DNA of 64,000 nucleotides from positions 1,712,001 through 1,776,000 of the forward strand of contig NZ_RIBP01000004.1 of assembly GCF_007273535.1 (NCBI RefSeq), written 5' to 3'. Below, one piece after another: positions 17,641 to 27,948 of the stretch. The DNA comes from Niallia circulans. GTDB lineage: Bacteria; Bacillota; Bacilli; Bacillales; Cytobacillaceae. A program made the position numbers and the translations under genes. Below the pieces are notes generated by a model that saw only the letters and a list, made by a program, of their open reading frames with translations, did not search any database and had not been told where the DNA came from. Within the stretch, counting starts at the first letter, position 1. Each line of letters begins with the position of its first letter.

Positions 17641-18267
17641 ATGAATAAAAGCCGTTTTATAGATAGCAAGTTTTTTTCCTTTATGGATATTTCATATCGT
17701 CTTGTCAGGGCAAGCCTATTATTCTGGCTGTATTTAGGAAAGGGGTTCTTTATTGGTGGGCTTGTTCAGTCAGCATGCACGCTGATTGAGGTAATTGATG
17801 AAATTTTTGTGGGTAACGGCATGTCTGTGCGCAAGCTGTTTAAAGAAATCAGCCCTAAATATACGAATAAAAAAAGGCTGTCTGCCATCATTGTTTTTAT
17901 TTTCATTTATATCGGCACTTTCATCGTTCTGCCTTTTCCGACAACAATGGACCCCTATATGATATCTGTCATTAAATTTGTGTGTATATATGCCTTTATG
18001 CTTGCTATTATCTTTGTTACTTATTTCGTTTGGAATTTAGTGTATCTGGATTTACCACCAAAAAGGACAGCGATGATCAGTCTGTTTCACATTGCAAAGC
18101 AGATTTTTCGGTCGTTCCTCTTGCTGGCAGCCATACTCGTTGTTTTTTTGTTAATCCAGCTTAACTTCCTTTTTTTTGTGTTTTTTGCACCTGCCATTTA
18201 CGGCACATGTGCCAGATTTATTTTTACGTACAAAAGCAAAAAACAGAAAGAAGAGGCAGCACTATAA
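17641..18267 (+). CDS. DUF624 (YesL-like) membrane protein
   Basis: Protein of 208 residues with about five hydrophobic segments and a basic tail (YKSKKQKEEAAL). The layout and the KGFFIGGLVQSACTLIEVI region resemble the YesL/DUF624 family, which accompanies CUT1 sugar importers in Bacilli; its biochemical role is unknown. It follows the binding-protein terminator with GGGGG as SD, so read-through coexpression with the importer is likely. Confidence 0.75.
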   Translation: MNKSRFIDSKFFSFMDISYRLVRASLLFWLYLGKGFFIGGLVQSACTLIEVIDEIFVGNGMSVRKLFKEISPKYTNKKRLSAIIVFIFIYIGTFIVLPFPTTMDPYMISVIKFVCIYAFMLAIIFVTYFVWNLVYLDLPPKRTAMISLFHIAKQIFRSFLLLAAILVVFLLIQLNFLFFVFFAPAIYGTCARFIFTYKSKKQKEEAAL

Positions 18268-18453
18268 AGCTATATTGTTTCTAGGGCAATCGGTCTATTA
18301 AAAAAATGATAGATTTTATGAACAGGACATACATAGAAAAGAACTAATGCTAATAAGATTATTCGGTAGCATTATCTTTGATCGAAAAAATGGGAGGAGA
18401 GTAAAGTAAGGAGTCCTGCAAAAAGAATACAGCAATGGAAGGGAGTCGGCTAG

Positions 18454-20205
18454 ATGCATAGTCTGCGATGGATATGGGGGTTCTTACATACTTATCGTGT
18501 CAGAATAGCAATTGGCCTGTTTTGTGCAGTTATCGTATCTGCTTTAAATGTGCTTAATCCGTATTTGGCTGGGAGGATGGTTGATGATGTCATGTACGGC
18601 AAGCAGATGAATCTGCTGTGGCCAATACTTGGAATCATGATTGCAGGGACATTTATGCGAACAATTATCCGCTATATGTATCAAATGATTTTTGAGAATG
18701 TCTCCCAAAATGTCATATACAACATTAGAGAGCAGCTATACGACCGTCTGCACAGGCTGGATTTCAGCTTTTATGACCGCACAAAAACGGGTGACATTAT
18801 GGCAAGGATGACAGGCAATATGGAGGCGGTCAGACATTTTACGGCATGGACGATTTACATGATTTTTGAAAACGCAACCATCATGCTGTTTGCGATTGGT
18901 TTTATGTTTTATATTCATCCTCCATTGGCGTTGACATTATTAATTGTAACACCGATTATTGGTTTTTTCGCTTTCCGCCTTACAAAGGATGTGCGGCCGA
19001 CCTTTACAGAAATCCGGAACCAATTTGCGAAATTGAATTCTGTCGTTCAGGAAAACATTAGCGGAAACCGTGTTGTTAAGGCTTTTGCAAAAGAGGATTA
19101 TGAAATCGCTAAGTTTTCAATTGCTAATGAAGGCTTTAAAGAAAAAAACTTGAAGTCTTCAAAGATTTGGGAAAAATATTTGCCGATTCTAGACTCTCTT
19201 GCAGGTGTGCTGACAGTGCTGATGATTTTTGCAGGTGGTGTTATGGTTATAAATGGTTCCCTTACATTTGGTGAACTAGTTATGTTTAATTCCTTCATAT
19301 GGGCGCTGAGCAACCCGATGAAAATGGCCGGATGGCTTTTGAATGATGTGCAACGCTTTATTGCATCAGCAGAAAAAGTCGAGGATCTTCTTGAGACAGT
19401 CCCGAAGATTGCCAGCCACGATAATGTCGTACCGATTGGTGAGTATAAAGGGATTGTAGAGTTTGACAAGGTTTCCTTCAGCTATGGAGAAGAGCCTGTG
19501 TTAAAGGATATTAGCTTTAAAGTGAAGCCTGGACAGACGCTGGCAATTATTGGGCCAACAGGTGCGGGGAAATCCACTTTAGTCAATTTGCTTAGCCGGT
19601 TTTATGACACCACAAGCGGAGAGGTAAGGATTGACGGAAGAAATGTGAAGGAGTGGGAGCTGCAGGAGCTCCGTAAAGGGATGGCAATGGTCATGCAGGA
19701 TATCTTCCTGTTTTCGGATACAATCGAGGGAAACATCGCTTATGGTAATCCCCATACCTCCATTGATTCGATTAAGTTTGCGGCAAAAATGGCCGATGCT
19801 CATGATTTCATTAGTGATTTACCAGAAGGCTATGAAACGATTGTTGGGGAAAGAGGCGTCGGGCTTTCTGGCGGGCAAAGGCAGCGGATAGCTCTTGCAA
19901 GAGCTATATTGAAAGACCCGTCGATTTTAATTTTAGATGATACGACCTCAAGTCTTGATATGGAAACAGAGCATCGTATTCAAAAGACGCTGAAATCTAT
20001 TCAAAAGAACAAGACATCCTTTATTATTGCCCACAGAATTTCCTCTGTTAAGGATGCAGACCAAATTCTAGTAATGAATAATGGAGCAATTATCGAGCGG
20101 GGCACACATGAGGACCTGCTGCGGAAGAAAGGCTACTACTTTAATGTTTATAAGAATCAATACGGAAACTTTGAAGAAAAGCACAGGGATGAGGATGTGA
20201 TTTAA
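18454..20205 (+). CDS. ABC exporter half, subunit with degenerate catalytic site
   Basis: Fused membrane plus ATPase protein (583 aa). The first ~310 residues hold six TM segments; the NBD has Walker A GPTGAGKST, signature LSGGQRQR and Walker B ILILDDTTSSLD. The residue after the Walker B Asp is Asp rather than the catalytic Glu, the mark of the non-canonical partner in heterodimeric exporters (BmrC, LmrC, TM287 type). It overlaps the next gene by one base, so translation is coupled. Probable drug or lipid exporter; substrate unknown. GGAAGGGAG precedes ATG 18454. A 7-bp inverted repeat (AATGCTA / TAGCATT) lies near 18346-18373 in the leader. Confidence 0.9.
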   Translation: MHSLRWIWGFLHTYRVRIAIGLFCAVIVSALNVLNPYLAGRMVDDVMYGKQMNLLWPILGIMIAGTFMRTIIRYMYQMIFENVSQNVIYNIREQLYDRLHRLDFSFYDRTKTGDIMARMTGNMEAVRHFTAWTIYMIFENATIMLFAIGFMFYIHPPLALTLLIVTPIIGFFAFRLTKDVRPTFTEIRNQFAKLNSVVQENISGNRVVKAFAKEDYEIAKFSIANEGFKEKNLKSSKIWEKYLPILDSLAGVLTVLMIFAGGVMVINGSLTFGELVMFNSFIWALSNPMKMAGWLLNDVQRFIASAEKVEDLLETVPKIASHDNVVPIGEYKGIVEFDKVSFSYGEEPVLKDISFKVKPGQTLAIIGPTGAGKSTLVNLLSRFYDTTSGEVRIDGRNVKEWELQELRKGMAMVMQDIFLFSDTIEGNIAYGNPHTSIDSIKFAAKMADAHDFISDLPEGYETIVGERGVGLSGGQRQRIALARAILKDPSILILDDTTSSLDMETEHRIQKTLKSIQKNKTSFIIAHRISSVKDADQILVMNNGAIIERGTHEDLLRKKGYYFNVYKNQYGNFEEKHRDEDVI

Positions 20206-21986
20206 TGGCACGAAATAAGTTCGATGTTGATGAGGATTTAGAGACGCCATTTAGTTTTATTCATCTTAAGCGCTTGTTTGGTTATGTTAAGCCGTACAAG
20301 AAAAAAATCATGCTGACGATACTCATCATGCTTGTCGCAAGTGGAGCAAATCTGATTGGGCCCTATCTTATCAAACAAGCGATTGACAAGGAAATACCTG
20401 CTGGCGATGTTGGCGGGCTCTCACTGCTCGCAGGCATCTATTTGGGCGCTCTGATTATAACGGGTATTTGTATGAAATACCGGATTAGAATGATGGCTGA
20501 AATTGGTCAAAATGTCATAAAGACAATTCGAAAGGACTTGTTTACACATATTCAATCATTGTCCTTTTCCTTTTATGACAACCGCCCACATGGAAAAATA
20601 TTAGTGCGAGTCGTTAATTACGTGAACTCACTTAGTGATTTGCTGTCAAATGGGCTTATCAACTTGATTACAGATATATTCAGCTTAACTGTCATCATTG
20701 GCTTCATGTTTGCGATCGATGTACGCTTGGCGATTTATGCTATGTTTGGATTCCCGCTTCTCGCGGTTGTTATCTTTTTTATTAAAAATGCGCAGCGTAA
20801 GGCATGGCAGGACTTGAGCAATAAACAGTCTAATATGAATGCCTATATACATGAAAGCATCAATGGTATGAAAGTAACTCAAGCATTTGCGAGAGAAGAA
20901 GAAAATAAGAAAATCTTTGAGGATGTGTCAAAGGGCTATAAAAAATCATGGATAAAAGCAGTCTATATCCAGTTTCTTCTGTGGCCATCTATCGAAAATA
21001 TTTCTGTGCTGACCGTTTCCTTTATATATGTGGCCGGAATTTCAATGATTGGGCAAGGCGTGACGGTTGGTGCTTTAGTAGCCTTTGTCGGTTATATATG
21101 GATGTTTTGGACACCGATATCCAATATCGGCAACTTCTATAATGCGATTATAAATGCGATGGCCTATTTGGAGCGGATTTTTGAAATGATGGATGAAAAG
21201 CCGACAGTGCTTGATAACCCGCGCGGAAAAGCACTGCACGATATTAAAGGAAAGGTAGAGTTTGATCATGTTGAGTTTGGTTATGAAGCTGGCGAAAAAG
21301 TATTAAAGAATATCCATTTCACTGCAGAACCTGGAGAAACAATAGCTCTTGTTGGTGCCACAGGGTCTGGCAAAACTTCGATTGTTAACTTGATCAGCCG
21401 CTTTTATGACTTGAATGGCGGCAAAATAAAGATGGATGGGGTTGATATAAAGACAGTCACGATTCCCTCACTTAGAAGACAGATGGGCATTATGCTACAA
21501 GATCCGTTTATCTTTTCAGGCACAATTATGGATAATATCCGTTATGGCCGCCTTGATGCGAGTGATGAGGAAGTGGTTGAAGCAGCAAAGGCAGTTCAAG
21601 CACATTCCTTTATTATGACATTGCAGGATGGCTATGAAACAGAAGTGAATGAAAGAGGAACAAGGCTTTCAGCAGGACAAAGACAGCTGATTTCCTTCGC
21701 AAGAGCACTCTTAGCAGATCCAAGAATTCTGGTTTTAGATGAAGCGACATCATCGATTGATACAGAAACAGAGCTCGCCCTGCAAAAAGGCTTAAGTACG
21801 CTGCTTGCGGGAAGAACGTCCTTTATCATTGCCCACCGTCTGTCCACCATTCAAAGCGCCTCAAGGATTTTGTTTATTGAAAAAGGCGAAATTGCTGAGG
21901 AAGGGTCCCATGATGAGCTGATGACAAGAAAAGGCCAATATTGGAGTCTATATACATCTCAGCATTCATCATTGGAAGTTAGCTGA
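20205..21986 (+). CDS. ABC exporter half, catalytic subunit
   Basis: Partner of the preceding gene (593 aa): six TM segments, Walker A GATGSGKTS, signature LSAGQRQL and Walker B ILVLDEATSSID with the normal catalytic Glu. The LSAGQ signature (Ala for the second-position Gly) pairs with the canonical LSGGQ of the other subunit, so the two composite ATP sites differ. This asymmetric design is typical of heterodimeric multidrug exporters. No convincing terminator follows before the next promoter. Confidence 0.92.
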   Translation: MARNKFDVDEDLETPFSFIHLKRLFGYVKPYKKKIMLTILIMLVASGANLIGPYLIKQAIDKEIPAGDVGGLSLLAGIYLGALIITGICMKYRIRMMAEIGQNVIKTIRKDLFTHIQSLSFSFYDNRPHGKILVRVVNYVNSLSDLLSNGLINLITDIFSLTVIIGFMFAIDVRLAIYAMFGFPLLAVVIFFIKNAQRKAWQDLSNKQSNMNAYIHESINGMKVTQAFAREEENKKIFEDVSKGYKKSWIKAVYIQFLLWPSIENISVLTVSFIYVAGISMIGQGVTVGALVAFVGYIWMFWTPISNIGNFYNAIINAMAYLERIFEMMDEKPTVLDNPRGKALHDIKGKVEFDHVEFGYEAGEKVLKNIHFTAEPGETIALVGATGSGKTSIVNLISRFYDLNGGKIKMDGVDIKTVTIPSLRRQMGIMLQDPFIFSGTIMDNIRYGRLDASDEEVVEAAKAVQAHSFIMTLQDGYETEVNERGTRLSAGQRQLISFARALLADPRILVLDEATSSIDTETELALQKGLSTLLAGRTSFIIAHRLSTIQSASRILFIEKGEIAEEGSHDELMTRKGQYWSLYTSQHSSLEVS

Positions 21987-22028
21987 CGATATTTGTCTTT
22001 AAAAGTATAATCTAATTTTTATAAAGTA

Positions 22029-22075
22029 TAGACATTTAATTACTAGCCTTTATAATATAATTGTAAGCGTTTCTA
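22029..22075 (+). promoter_or_regulatory. Promoter with downstream cre-like site, AKR/GH1 operon
   Basis: TAGACA (22029-22034), 16-bp spacer, TATAAT (22051-22056), then TGTAAGCGTTTCTA (22062-22075), an imperfect cre. The -35 hexamer, spacer length, -10 and cre placement copy those of the PTS operon at 4846. Confidence 0.72.
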
Positions 22076-22181
22076 ATTAGATAATGAAAACTTGGGAGAA
22101 GCTGCCGAGATTGGAATCAGCAGTTTCTCTACTAGCTGTGCGCATGGTGTAAAAAAAATCTAATAGGTTGGGTGATTAGAA

Positions 22182-23156
22182 ATGAAGTACAGAAGACTTG
22201 GAAACTCTGGTTTAAAAGTAAGCGAAATCGGACTGGGCAGCTGGCTTACATATGGAAGTGCAGTCGAAAAGGAGAAATCTATTTCCTGTATCCATAGGGC
22301 GTATGAACTTGGCATCAATTTCTTTGATACAGCAAATGCCTATAATAAAGGCGCTGCTGAAGCCGTCCTGAAAGAAGCACTGCAAGATTATTCCCGTTCT
22401 AGCTATGTGCTTGCCACAAAGGTCTTCTTTCCGATGGGAGATGGACCAAATGACAGAGGGTTGTCCAGAAAGCATATTATTGAACAATGCGAAGCAAGTC
22501 TAAAGAGATTAGGTGTAGACTATATCGATTTGTACCAATTCCATCGCTATGATCCTGAAACGCCTGTGGAAGAAAGCTTAAGAGCATTAGATGATTTAAT
22601 TGCACAAGGAAAAATTCTTTATGGCGGTGTCAGTGAATGGTCGGCTGCTCAGCTGACGGATGCTGTACATATTGCTAAAGAGAAAAATTTAAGACCACTT
22701 ATTTCTAATCAGCCAATCTATAATATGATGGTTCGCTATATTGAAAAGGAAGTAATCCCTGTCAGTGAAAAAGAAGGAATTGGTCAGGTTGTGTTTTCAC
22801 CGCTTGCTCAAGGAATATTAACAGGGAAATACAAACCACATGCGCAGATTCCTGAAAAAAGTCGTGCTGCAAATGATGACACAAATAAATGGATTACTAG
22901 CTATTTAAATGATGAGGTGCTTACACGGGTACAAAGGCTGTCTGATATTGCCAGTGGATTAGAAGTGGAGCTGTCACAGCTTGCCTTAGCCTGGGTGCTC
23001 CGTCAGCCGAATGTCAGCTCTGCGATTATTGGGGCAAGCAGGCCAGAACAAGTCGAAGAAAATGTGAAAGCATCTGGATTGGAAATTCCGGCTTCTGCAT
23101 TGGATGAAATAGAAGCAGTGCTGAAGGAAATAAATGATTTTGTGCCAATTTGGTAG
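22182..23156 (+). CDS. Aldo/keto reductase (Kv-beta/YrpG-like)
   Basis: NADPH-dependent oxidoreductase of 324 residues with a TIM barrel. MKYRRLGNSGLKVSEIGLGSWLTYG, NFFDTANAYNKGAAEAVL (catalytic Asp and Tyr), VLATKVFF (catalytic Lys) and DLYQFHRYDPETPVEESLRALDDL belong to the AKR group related to potassium-channel beta subunits; the cofactor-binding end reads SSAIIGASRPEQVEENV. It is 44 nt upstream of a GH1 gene on the same strand and presumably co-transcribed, so a sugar-derived carbonyl substrate is possible. Confidence 0.88.
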   Translation: MKYRRLGNSGLKVSEIGLGSWLTYGSAVEKEKSISCIHRAYELGINFFDTANAYNKGAAEAVLKEALQDYSRSSYVLATKVFFPMGDGPNDRGLSRKHIIEQCEASLKRLGVDYIDLYQFHRYDPETPVEESLRALDDLIAQGKILYGGVSEWSAAQLTDAVHIAKEKNLRPLISNQPIYNMMVRYIEKEVIPVSEKEGIGQVVFSPLAQGILTGKYKPHAQIPEKSRAANDDTNKWITSYLNDEVLTRVQRLSDIASGLEVELSQLALAWVLRQPNVSSAIIGASRPEQVEENVKASGLEIPASALDEIEAVLKEINDFVPIW

Positions 23157-23161
23157 ATTAA

Positions 23162-24592
<1,431 letters not shown>

Positions 24593-24787
24593 CAAAGTGG
24601 ACGAATGGATGGAGAATAATTGGACAGTAATAAGGTAGGCTAAATTTTACTAAAAATTAGCCAGCACTATCTAAAAAGGATAATGATCAGCTCCGAAGCG
24701 GAGTGCAGCATCCTCTGTTCTATATACTCACTGCAATCTATAAAAGTTTGTCTTCAGTCTAAGATGGCCATTTAGTGGCCATCTTTT
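24593..24787 (+). other. Structured 3' region with three hairpins, ending in a terminator
   Basis: After the GH1 stop, GGCTAAATTT / AAAATTAGCC forms a hairpin near 24643-24668. A second folded element runs from AGGAT to ATCCT with inner CTCCGAAGCGGAG near 24677-24712. The actual terminator is AAGATGGCCA (24761-24770) with TGGCCATCTT (24776-24785) plus T run. About 170 nt of structure before the terminator is more than a simple 3' end needs; no ORF is present. Confidence 0.5.
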
Positions 24788-24867
24788 TAAAAAAACACTG
24801 GGATAGCTAACATTTTCATACCAATGAATTTATAATATAACTATCTATTTTTTAAGGTGGTTCCATC

Positions 24868-25581
24868 ATGAACAAGTACGAAGCAATCTCAGCAGAAATG
24901 AAAAAGAGAATTAAAGAGTCCCACTATGCATTCGATCAGCCGATTCCAGATGAAATAACACTTTCAAAAGAATTCTCCTGCAGCAGGATGACAATGAAAA
25001 GAGCACTTGACACATTAGTCATGGAAGGCCTCCTTTACCGAAAAAGAGGACACGGAACATTCATTGTTAAATCAGCCATCCAGGATAGCAGAGTCAATGT
25101 ATTGAGCAACGAAGTAACAGGCCTGTCCAGATTGATGGAAGGGCAGCAAGTATCAAGCAAGGTAATTAAGTTTGAAGTAGGCTTTCCATCAGAAGATGTT
25201 GCCGAACATCTCGCTATCGATCCGAAGACACCTGTTTACTACTTAATCCGTTTAAGACTTGTTAACGATGAACCATACGTAATGGAAATAACCTATATGC
25301 CGACAACCATTATTACTGGGATTACGGATGAAGTACTCGATGGATCTATTTATGAACATATCACGAAAAGATTAGGTCTTACAATTGCTGGCTCACACCG
25401 GAAAATACGAGCATGCAAATCAAATGAATTGGACCAAGCCCATTTAGTGTGTTTGGCAGACGACCCGATTCTGGAAGTGGAGCATGTTGGATTTTTAAAT
25501 AATGGAGTTCCATTTGAATATTCCTTTTCGAGACATCGCTATGATAAGTTTGAGGTAACAACAGTAAACATAAAACGCTAA
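24868..25581 (+). CDS. GntR-family regulator with UTRA domain
   Basis: Protein of 237 residues: a winged HTH at the N-terminus (FDQPIPDEITLSKEFSCSRMTMKRALDTLVMEGLLYRKRGHGTFI) and a HutC/UTRA effector domain (VIKFEVGFPSEDVAEHL, YYLIRLRLVNDEPYVMEITYMP, LEVEHVGFLNNGVPFEYSFSRHRYDKFEV). It is of the BglR/GmuR kind that senses phosphorylated sugars; its position beside the AKR/GH1 operon suggests it controls those genes. AAGGTGG precedes ATG 24868. Confidence 0.9.
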   Translation: MNKYEAISAEMKKRIKESHYAFDQPIPDEITLSKEFSCSRMTMKRALDTLVMEGLLYRKRGHGTFIVKSAIQDSRVNVLSNEVTGLSRLMEGQQVSSKVIKFEVGFPSEDVAEHLAIDPKTPVYYLIRLRLVNDEPYVMEITYMPTTIITGITDEVLDGSIYEHITKRLGLTIAGSHRKIRACKSNELDQAHLVCLADDPILEVEHVGFLNNGVPFEYSFSRHRYDKFEVTTVNIKR

Positions 25582-25653
25582 TTGAACAAATTTTTTGCTA
25601 CAAAGGCTCTGGATGCTTCCGAGCTTTTTTTATTTTTTTTTTGAAAATACCTA

Positions 25654-25684
25654 TTTACATTAACGCTGCGTCAACGTTTAAGAT
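25654..25684 (+). promoter_or_regulatory. MerR-type promoter with 19-bp spacer
   Basis: TTTACA (25654-25659) and TAAGAT (25679-25684) are separated by exactly 19 bp, the overlong spacing that MerR activators correct by DNA distortion. AACG/CGTT half sites lie in the spacer. This suggests autoactivation of the gene downstream. Confidence 0.7.
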
Positions 25685-25707
25685 GAACATGTCAGGAGGG
25701 AAAGTGA

Positions 25708-26472
25708 GTGGAATACACGATTCGAAAACTAAGCCAAACGGCGGGAGTTAGTACACGAACATTACGGTATTACGATGAAATCGGCCTGCTTAAGCCGGCA
25801 AGGGTCAATTCATCTGGCTATCGATTGTATGGAAGTAAAGAGGTGGAATTGCTTCAGCAAATATTGTTTTATCGTGAGCTGGACGTTAGTCTGGAGGAAA
25901 TTAAAAACATTATGTCCGCACCATCCTTTGATGTGAAAGGGGCTTTGGAGGAGCATCGGGCAAAACTCCTGGCACAACGAAACCGTTTAGACAGGCTGAT
26001 TGAGAATGTCGATAAAACGATAGAAAATACGGAAGGGAGAACAACGATGAGCGATAAAGAAAGATTTGAAGGCTTTAAGAAAAACATGGTCGAGGAAAAC
26101 GAAAGACAATACGGAGAAGAGCTCCGCCAAAAGTATGGCACGGAGACAATTGACCAGTCTAATCAGAAACTGCTGCAGATGACAGAAGCAGACTATAAGG
26201 AAGCAGAAAGGCTTGGGCAGGATGTGCTAGAAAATTTGAAAGAAGCAATGAAAACAGGCGATCCAGGAAGCGCAGCTGCTCAAAAAACAGCAGAACTTCA
26301 TAAGCGCTGGCTTGGGTACTATTGGAATTCTTACAGCAAGGAGGCACACGCAGGACTCGCTAAAATGTACGTTGTCGATGAACGGTTTGCTGCCTATTAC
26401 GATAAAGTGGAACAAGGTGCCGCTGTTTTCTTACGAGAGGCTGTTCTTCGATATACAGGCATGGAGCAATAG
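25708..26472 (+). CDS. MerR-family regulator with TipAS drug-sensing domain
   Basis: Protein of 254 residues. Residues 1-70 are the MerR winged helix (YTIRKLSQTAGVSTRTLRYY, LLKPARVNSSGYRLYG), followed by a dimerisation coiled coil; residues 120-250 resemble the TipAS domain (RWLGYYWNSYSKEAHAGLAKMYVVDERFAAYYD). The architecture is that of TipA/Mta, which respond to hydrophobic drugs. GTG 25708 lies 7 nt after AGGAGGG. No efflux gene is adjacent, so the target besides itself is unknown. Confidence 0.88.
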   Translation: MEYTIRKLSQTAGVSTRTLRYYDEIGLLKPARVNSSGYRLYGSKEVELLQQILFYRELDVSLEEIKNIMSAPSFDVKGALEEHRAKLLAQRNRLDRLIENVDKTIENTEGRTTMSDKERFEGFKKNMVEENERQYGEELRQKYGTETIDQSNQKLLQMTEADYKEAERLGQDVLENLKEAMKTGDPGSAAAQKTAELHKRWLGYYWNSYSKEAHAGLAKMYVVDERFAAYYDKVEQGAAVFLREAVLRYTGMEQ

Positions 26473-26497
26473 TGTTAAGGGAATAAATCCAAGCAAA

Positions 26498-26540
26498 AAA
26501 AAGACCAGAGTGATGTAATCTGCTCAGCTCTGGTCTTTTT
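26498..26540 (+). terminator. Bidirectional terminator merR / gntR
   Basis: Thirteen-bp stem AAAAAGACCAGAG (26498-26510) with 26528-26540, 17-base loop, A run and T run on either side; it overlaps the stop codon of the converging gene. Confidence 0.85.
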
Positions 26541-27192
26541 ATGTTTCCTCATTTGTTAAATAAGAAGCCAAGCTTAACCAATTATCCTCAACAAGCTTTG
26601 TAAGCTCCTGCTGATTTCCATTACGAATGCTAGCGATGATTTCGTTATGCTGGTTGATCGAGGAAAGTCCATCAAGCTTATTGAATTTAAGCAGCTCCAG
26701 TCTCCGTATTTTCGGCAGGAGACGCTCAAGGGACATCTCAATTTCCGGATTATTGGAGGCATGCAGTAGCACGGCGTGAAATTGATCGTCTTTTTTAATT
26801 GCTTCATACTTATTCTCTTCTAATATTGCTTTTCCAAATTCTTGATTAATTTTGACAAGCTCGTAACAGTGCACTTCTGTTAAAAAGGGCATGGCCAGCC
26901 TTGCTGCCAGTGCATTTAATGAAGCCACAACGGTAAAAGCATGCTTCGCCTGCTCAATGTCAATCAGGCTCACCTTCGTTTCTGAACCAGGAGAAGATAT
27001 AATTAATCCCTCATCCTCCAATCTTTTTAAAGCTTCTCTTACTGGCGTCCTGCTTACCCCGAATTGGTCAGCAAGGAGCTTGTCACTGATCTTTTCACCA
27101 GGAGCAAGTTCAAGGTGGATAACGGCTTGCTTTAGTTGTTGATATACTTGATCTCTTAATGAAATTCGACTGATTTGAGAAATGTTTTTCAT
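26539..27192 (-). CDS. GntR-family regulator with FCD domain
   Basis: Protein of 217 residues. The N-terminal wHTH is LRDQVYQQLKQAVIHLELAPGEKISDKLLADQFGVSRTPVREALKRLEDEGLI; the C-terminal all-helical FCD ligand domain spans roughly residues 85-210 and has a DDQFHAVLLHAS segment that may hold the metal-binding Asp/His. FCD regulators usually sense organic acids. The upstream sequence shows no strong SD for ATG 27192. It is monocistronic, and no neighbouring catabolic gene points to its ligand. Confidence 0.85.
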   Translation of the reverse strand: MKNISQISRISLRDQVYQQLKQAVIHLELAPGEKISDKLLADQFGVSRTPVREALKRLEDEGLIISSPGSETKVSLIDIEQAKHAFTVVASLNALAARLAMPFLTEVHCYELVKINQEFGKAILEENKYEAIKKDDQFHAVLLHASNNPEIEMSLERLLPKIRRLELLKFNKLDGLSSINQHNEIIASIRNGNQQELTKLVEDNWLSLASYLTNEET

Positions 27193-27266
27193 AGCAATAA
27201 TATATCATATTCTTTAAGTTAGAACATAATAGGACTGGGTACTTAGTGGAAATCAGTGCAAATCAG

Positions 27267-27295
27267 TTTACAAATATACCTCATGGGGGTATTAT
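27267..27295 (+). promoter_or_regulatory. csoR promoter overlapped by a CsoR operator
   Basis: TTTACA (27267-27272), 17-bp spacer, TATTAT (27290-27295). The pseudo-palindrome ATACCTCATGGGGGTAT (27276-27292) covers spacer and -10 and matches the known CsoR operator type (ATACC...GGGTAT). Cu(I) binding should release the repressor. Confidence 0.82.
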
Positions 27296-27327
27296 ATAAA
27301 TATAAAGGGGATAAGGAGGGCTTTTTA

Positions 27328-27660
27328 TTGGAGTCAGAGACTAATAAGTCAATGCAAGGGGAAGCTTGCCATACACATGTACGTAAAAGTCACCATTCAG
27401 ATACAGTCAAAAAGAATTTGACGACAAGGTTAAACAGGATTGAAGGGCAGATCCGCGGAATAAAAGGGCTAATCGATAAGGACACGTACTGTGATGATGT
27501 CATCACACAAATTGCTGCCACTCAATCAGCATTAAACAGTGTCGCAAAGATACTGCTTGAGGGACATCTTAAAACCTGTATCGTTGATCGTATTCAAGAA
27601 GGAGATACAGAAGCTGTTGACGAGGTATTAGTCACCATTCAAAAGCTAATGAAAAAATAG
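27328..27660 (+). CDS. csoR: Copper-sensing repressor CsoR
   Basis: All-helical DUF156 repressor of 111 residues. The Cu(I) ligands fall at Cys55 (TYCDD), His80 and Cys84 (GHLKTC), with the same spacing as B. subtilis CsoR. TTG 27328 sits 7 nt behind AAGGAGGG and is preferred to the upstream in-frame ATG at 27256, which lies before the promoter. An extra N-terminal His/Cys-rich segment (CHTHVRKSHH) precedes the fold. First gene of csoR-copZ, followed by copA. Confidence 0.93.
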   Translation: MESETNKSMQGEACHTHVRKSHHSDTVKKNLTTRLNRIEGQIRGIKGLIDKDTYCDDVITQIAATQSALNSVAKILLEGHLKTCIVDRIQEGDTEAVDEVLVTIQKLMKK

Positions 27661-27672
27661 GAGGAAGCAATC

Positions 27673-27879
27673 ATGGAAAAAACTACATTAAAAGTTGCTG
27701 GAATGTCATGCGGCCATTGTGTTAAAGCTGTTGAAGGAAGCGTTGGAAAATTAAAAGGCGTTTCTGCTGTCAAAGTGAATTTGGAGCAAGGACAAGTGGA
27801 TGTTGAATTTAACGACAAAGAAGTTAGCTTGGCAACGATTAAGGAAACAATCGATGATCAAGGCTATGACGTACAATAA
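27673..27879 (+). CDS. copZ: Copper chaperone CopZ
   Basis: A 68-residue HMA-domain protein. The metal motif GMSCGHC is at residues 10-16, and the ferredoxin-like beta-alpha-beta pattern is complete. It delivers Cu(I) to the N-terminal domains of CopA. GGAGGAAGC precedes the ATG, 12 nt after csoR. Confidence 0.95.
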   Translation: MEKTTLKVAGMSCGHCVKAVEGSVGKLKGVSAVKVNLEQGQVDVEFNDKEVSLATIKETIDDQGYDVQ

Positions 27880-27915
27880 GGAATTATTAACTAATCGATT
27901 TCTTTCATATATTCG

Positions 27916-27943
27916 ATGTGCTTTTTAAAGAAGCACATTTTAT
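27916..27943 (+). terminator. Terminator between copZ and copA
   Basis: Eight-bp stem ATGTGCTT (27916-27923) with AAGCACAT (27931-27938), then TTTATTTT. It separates the csoR-copZ transcript from the independently promoted copA, probably incompletely. Confidence 0.7.
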
Positions 27944-27948
27944 TTTCC

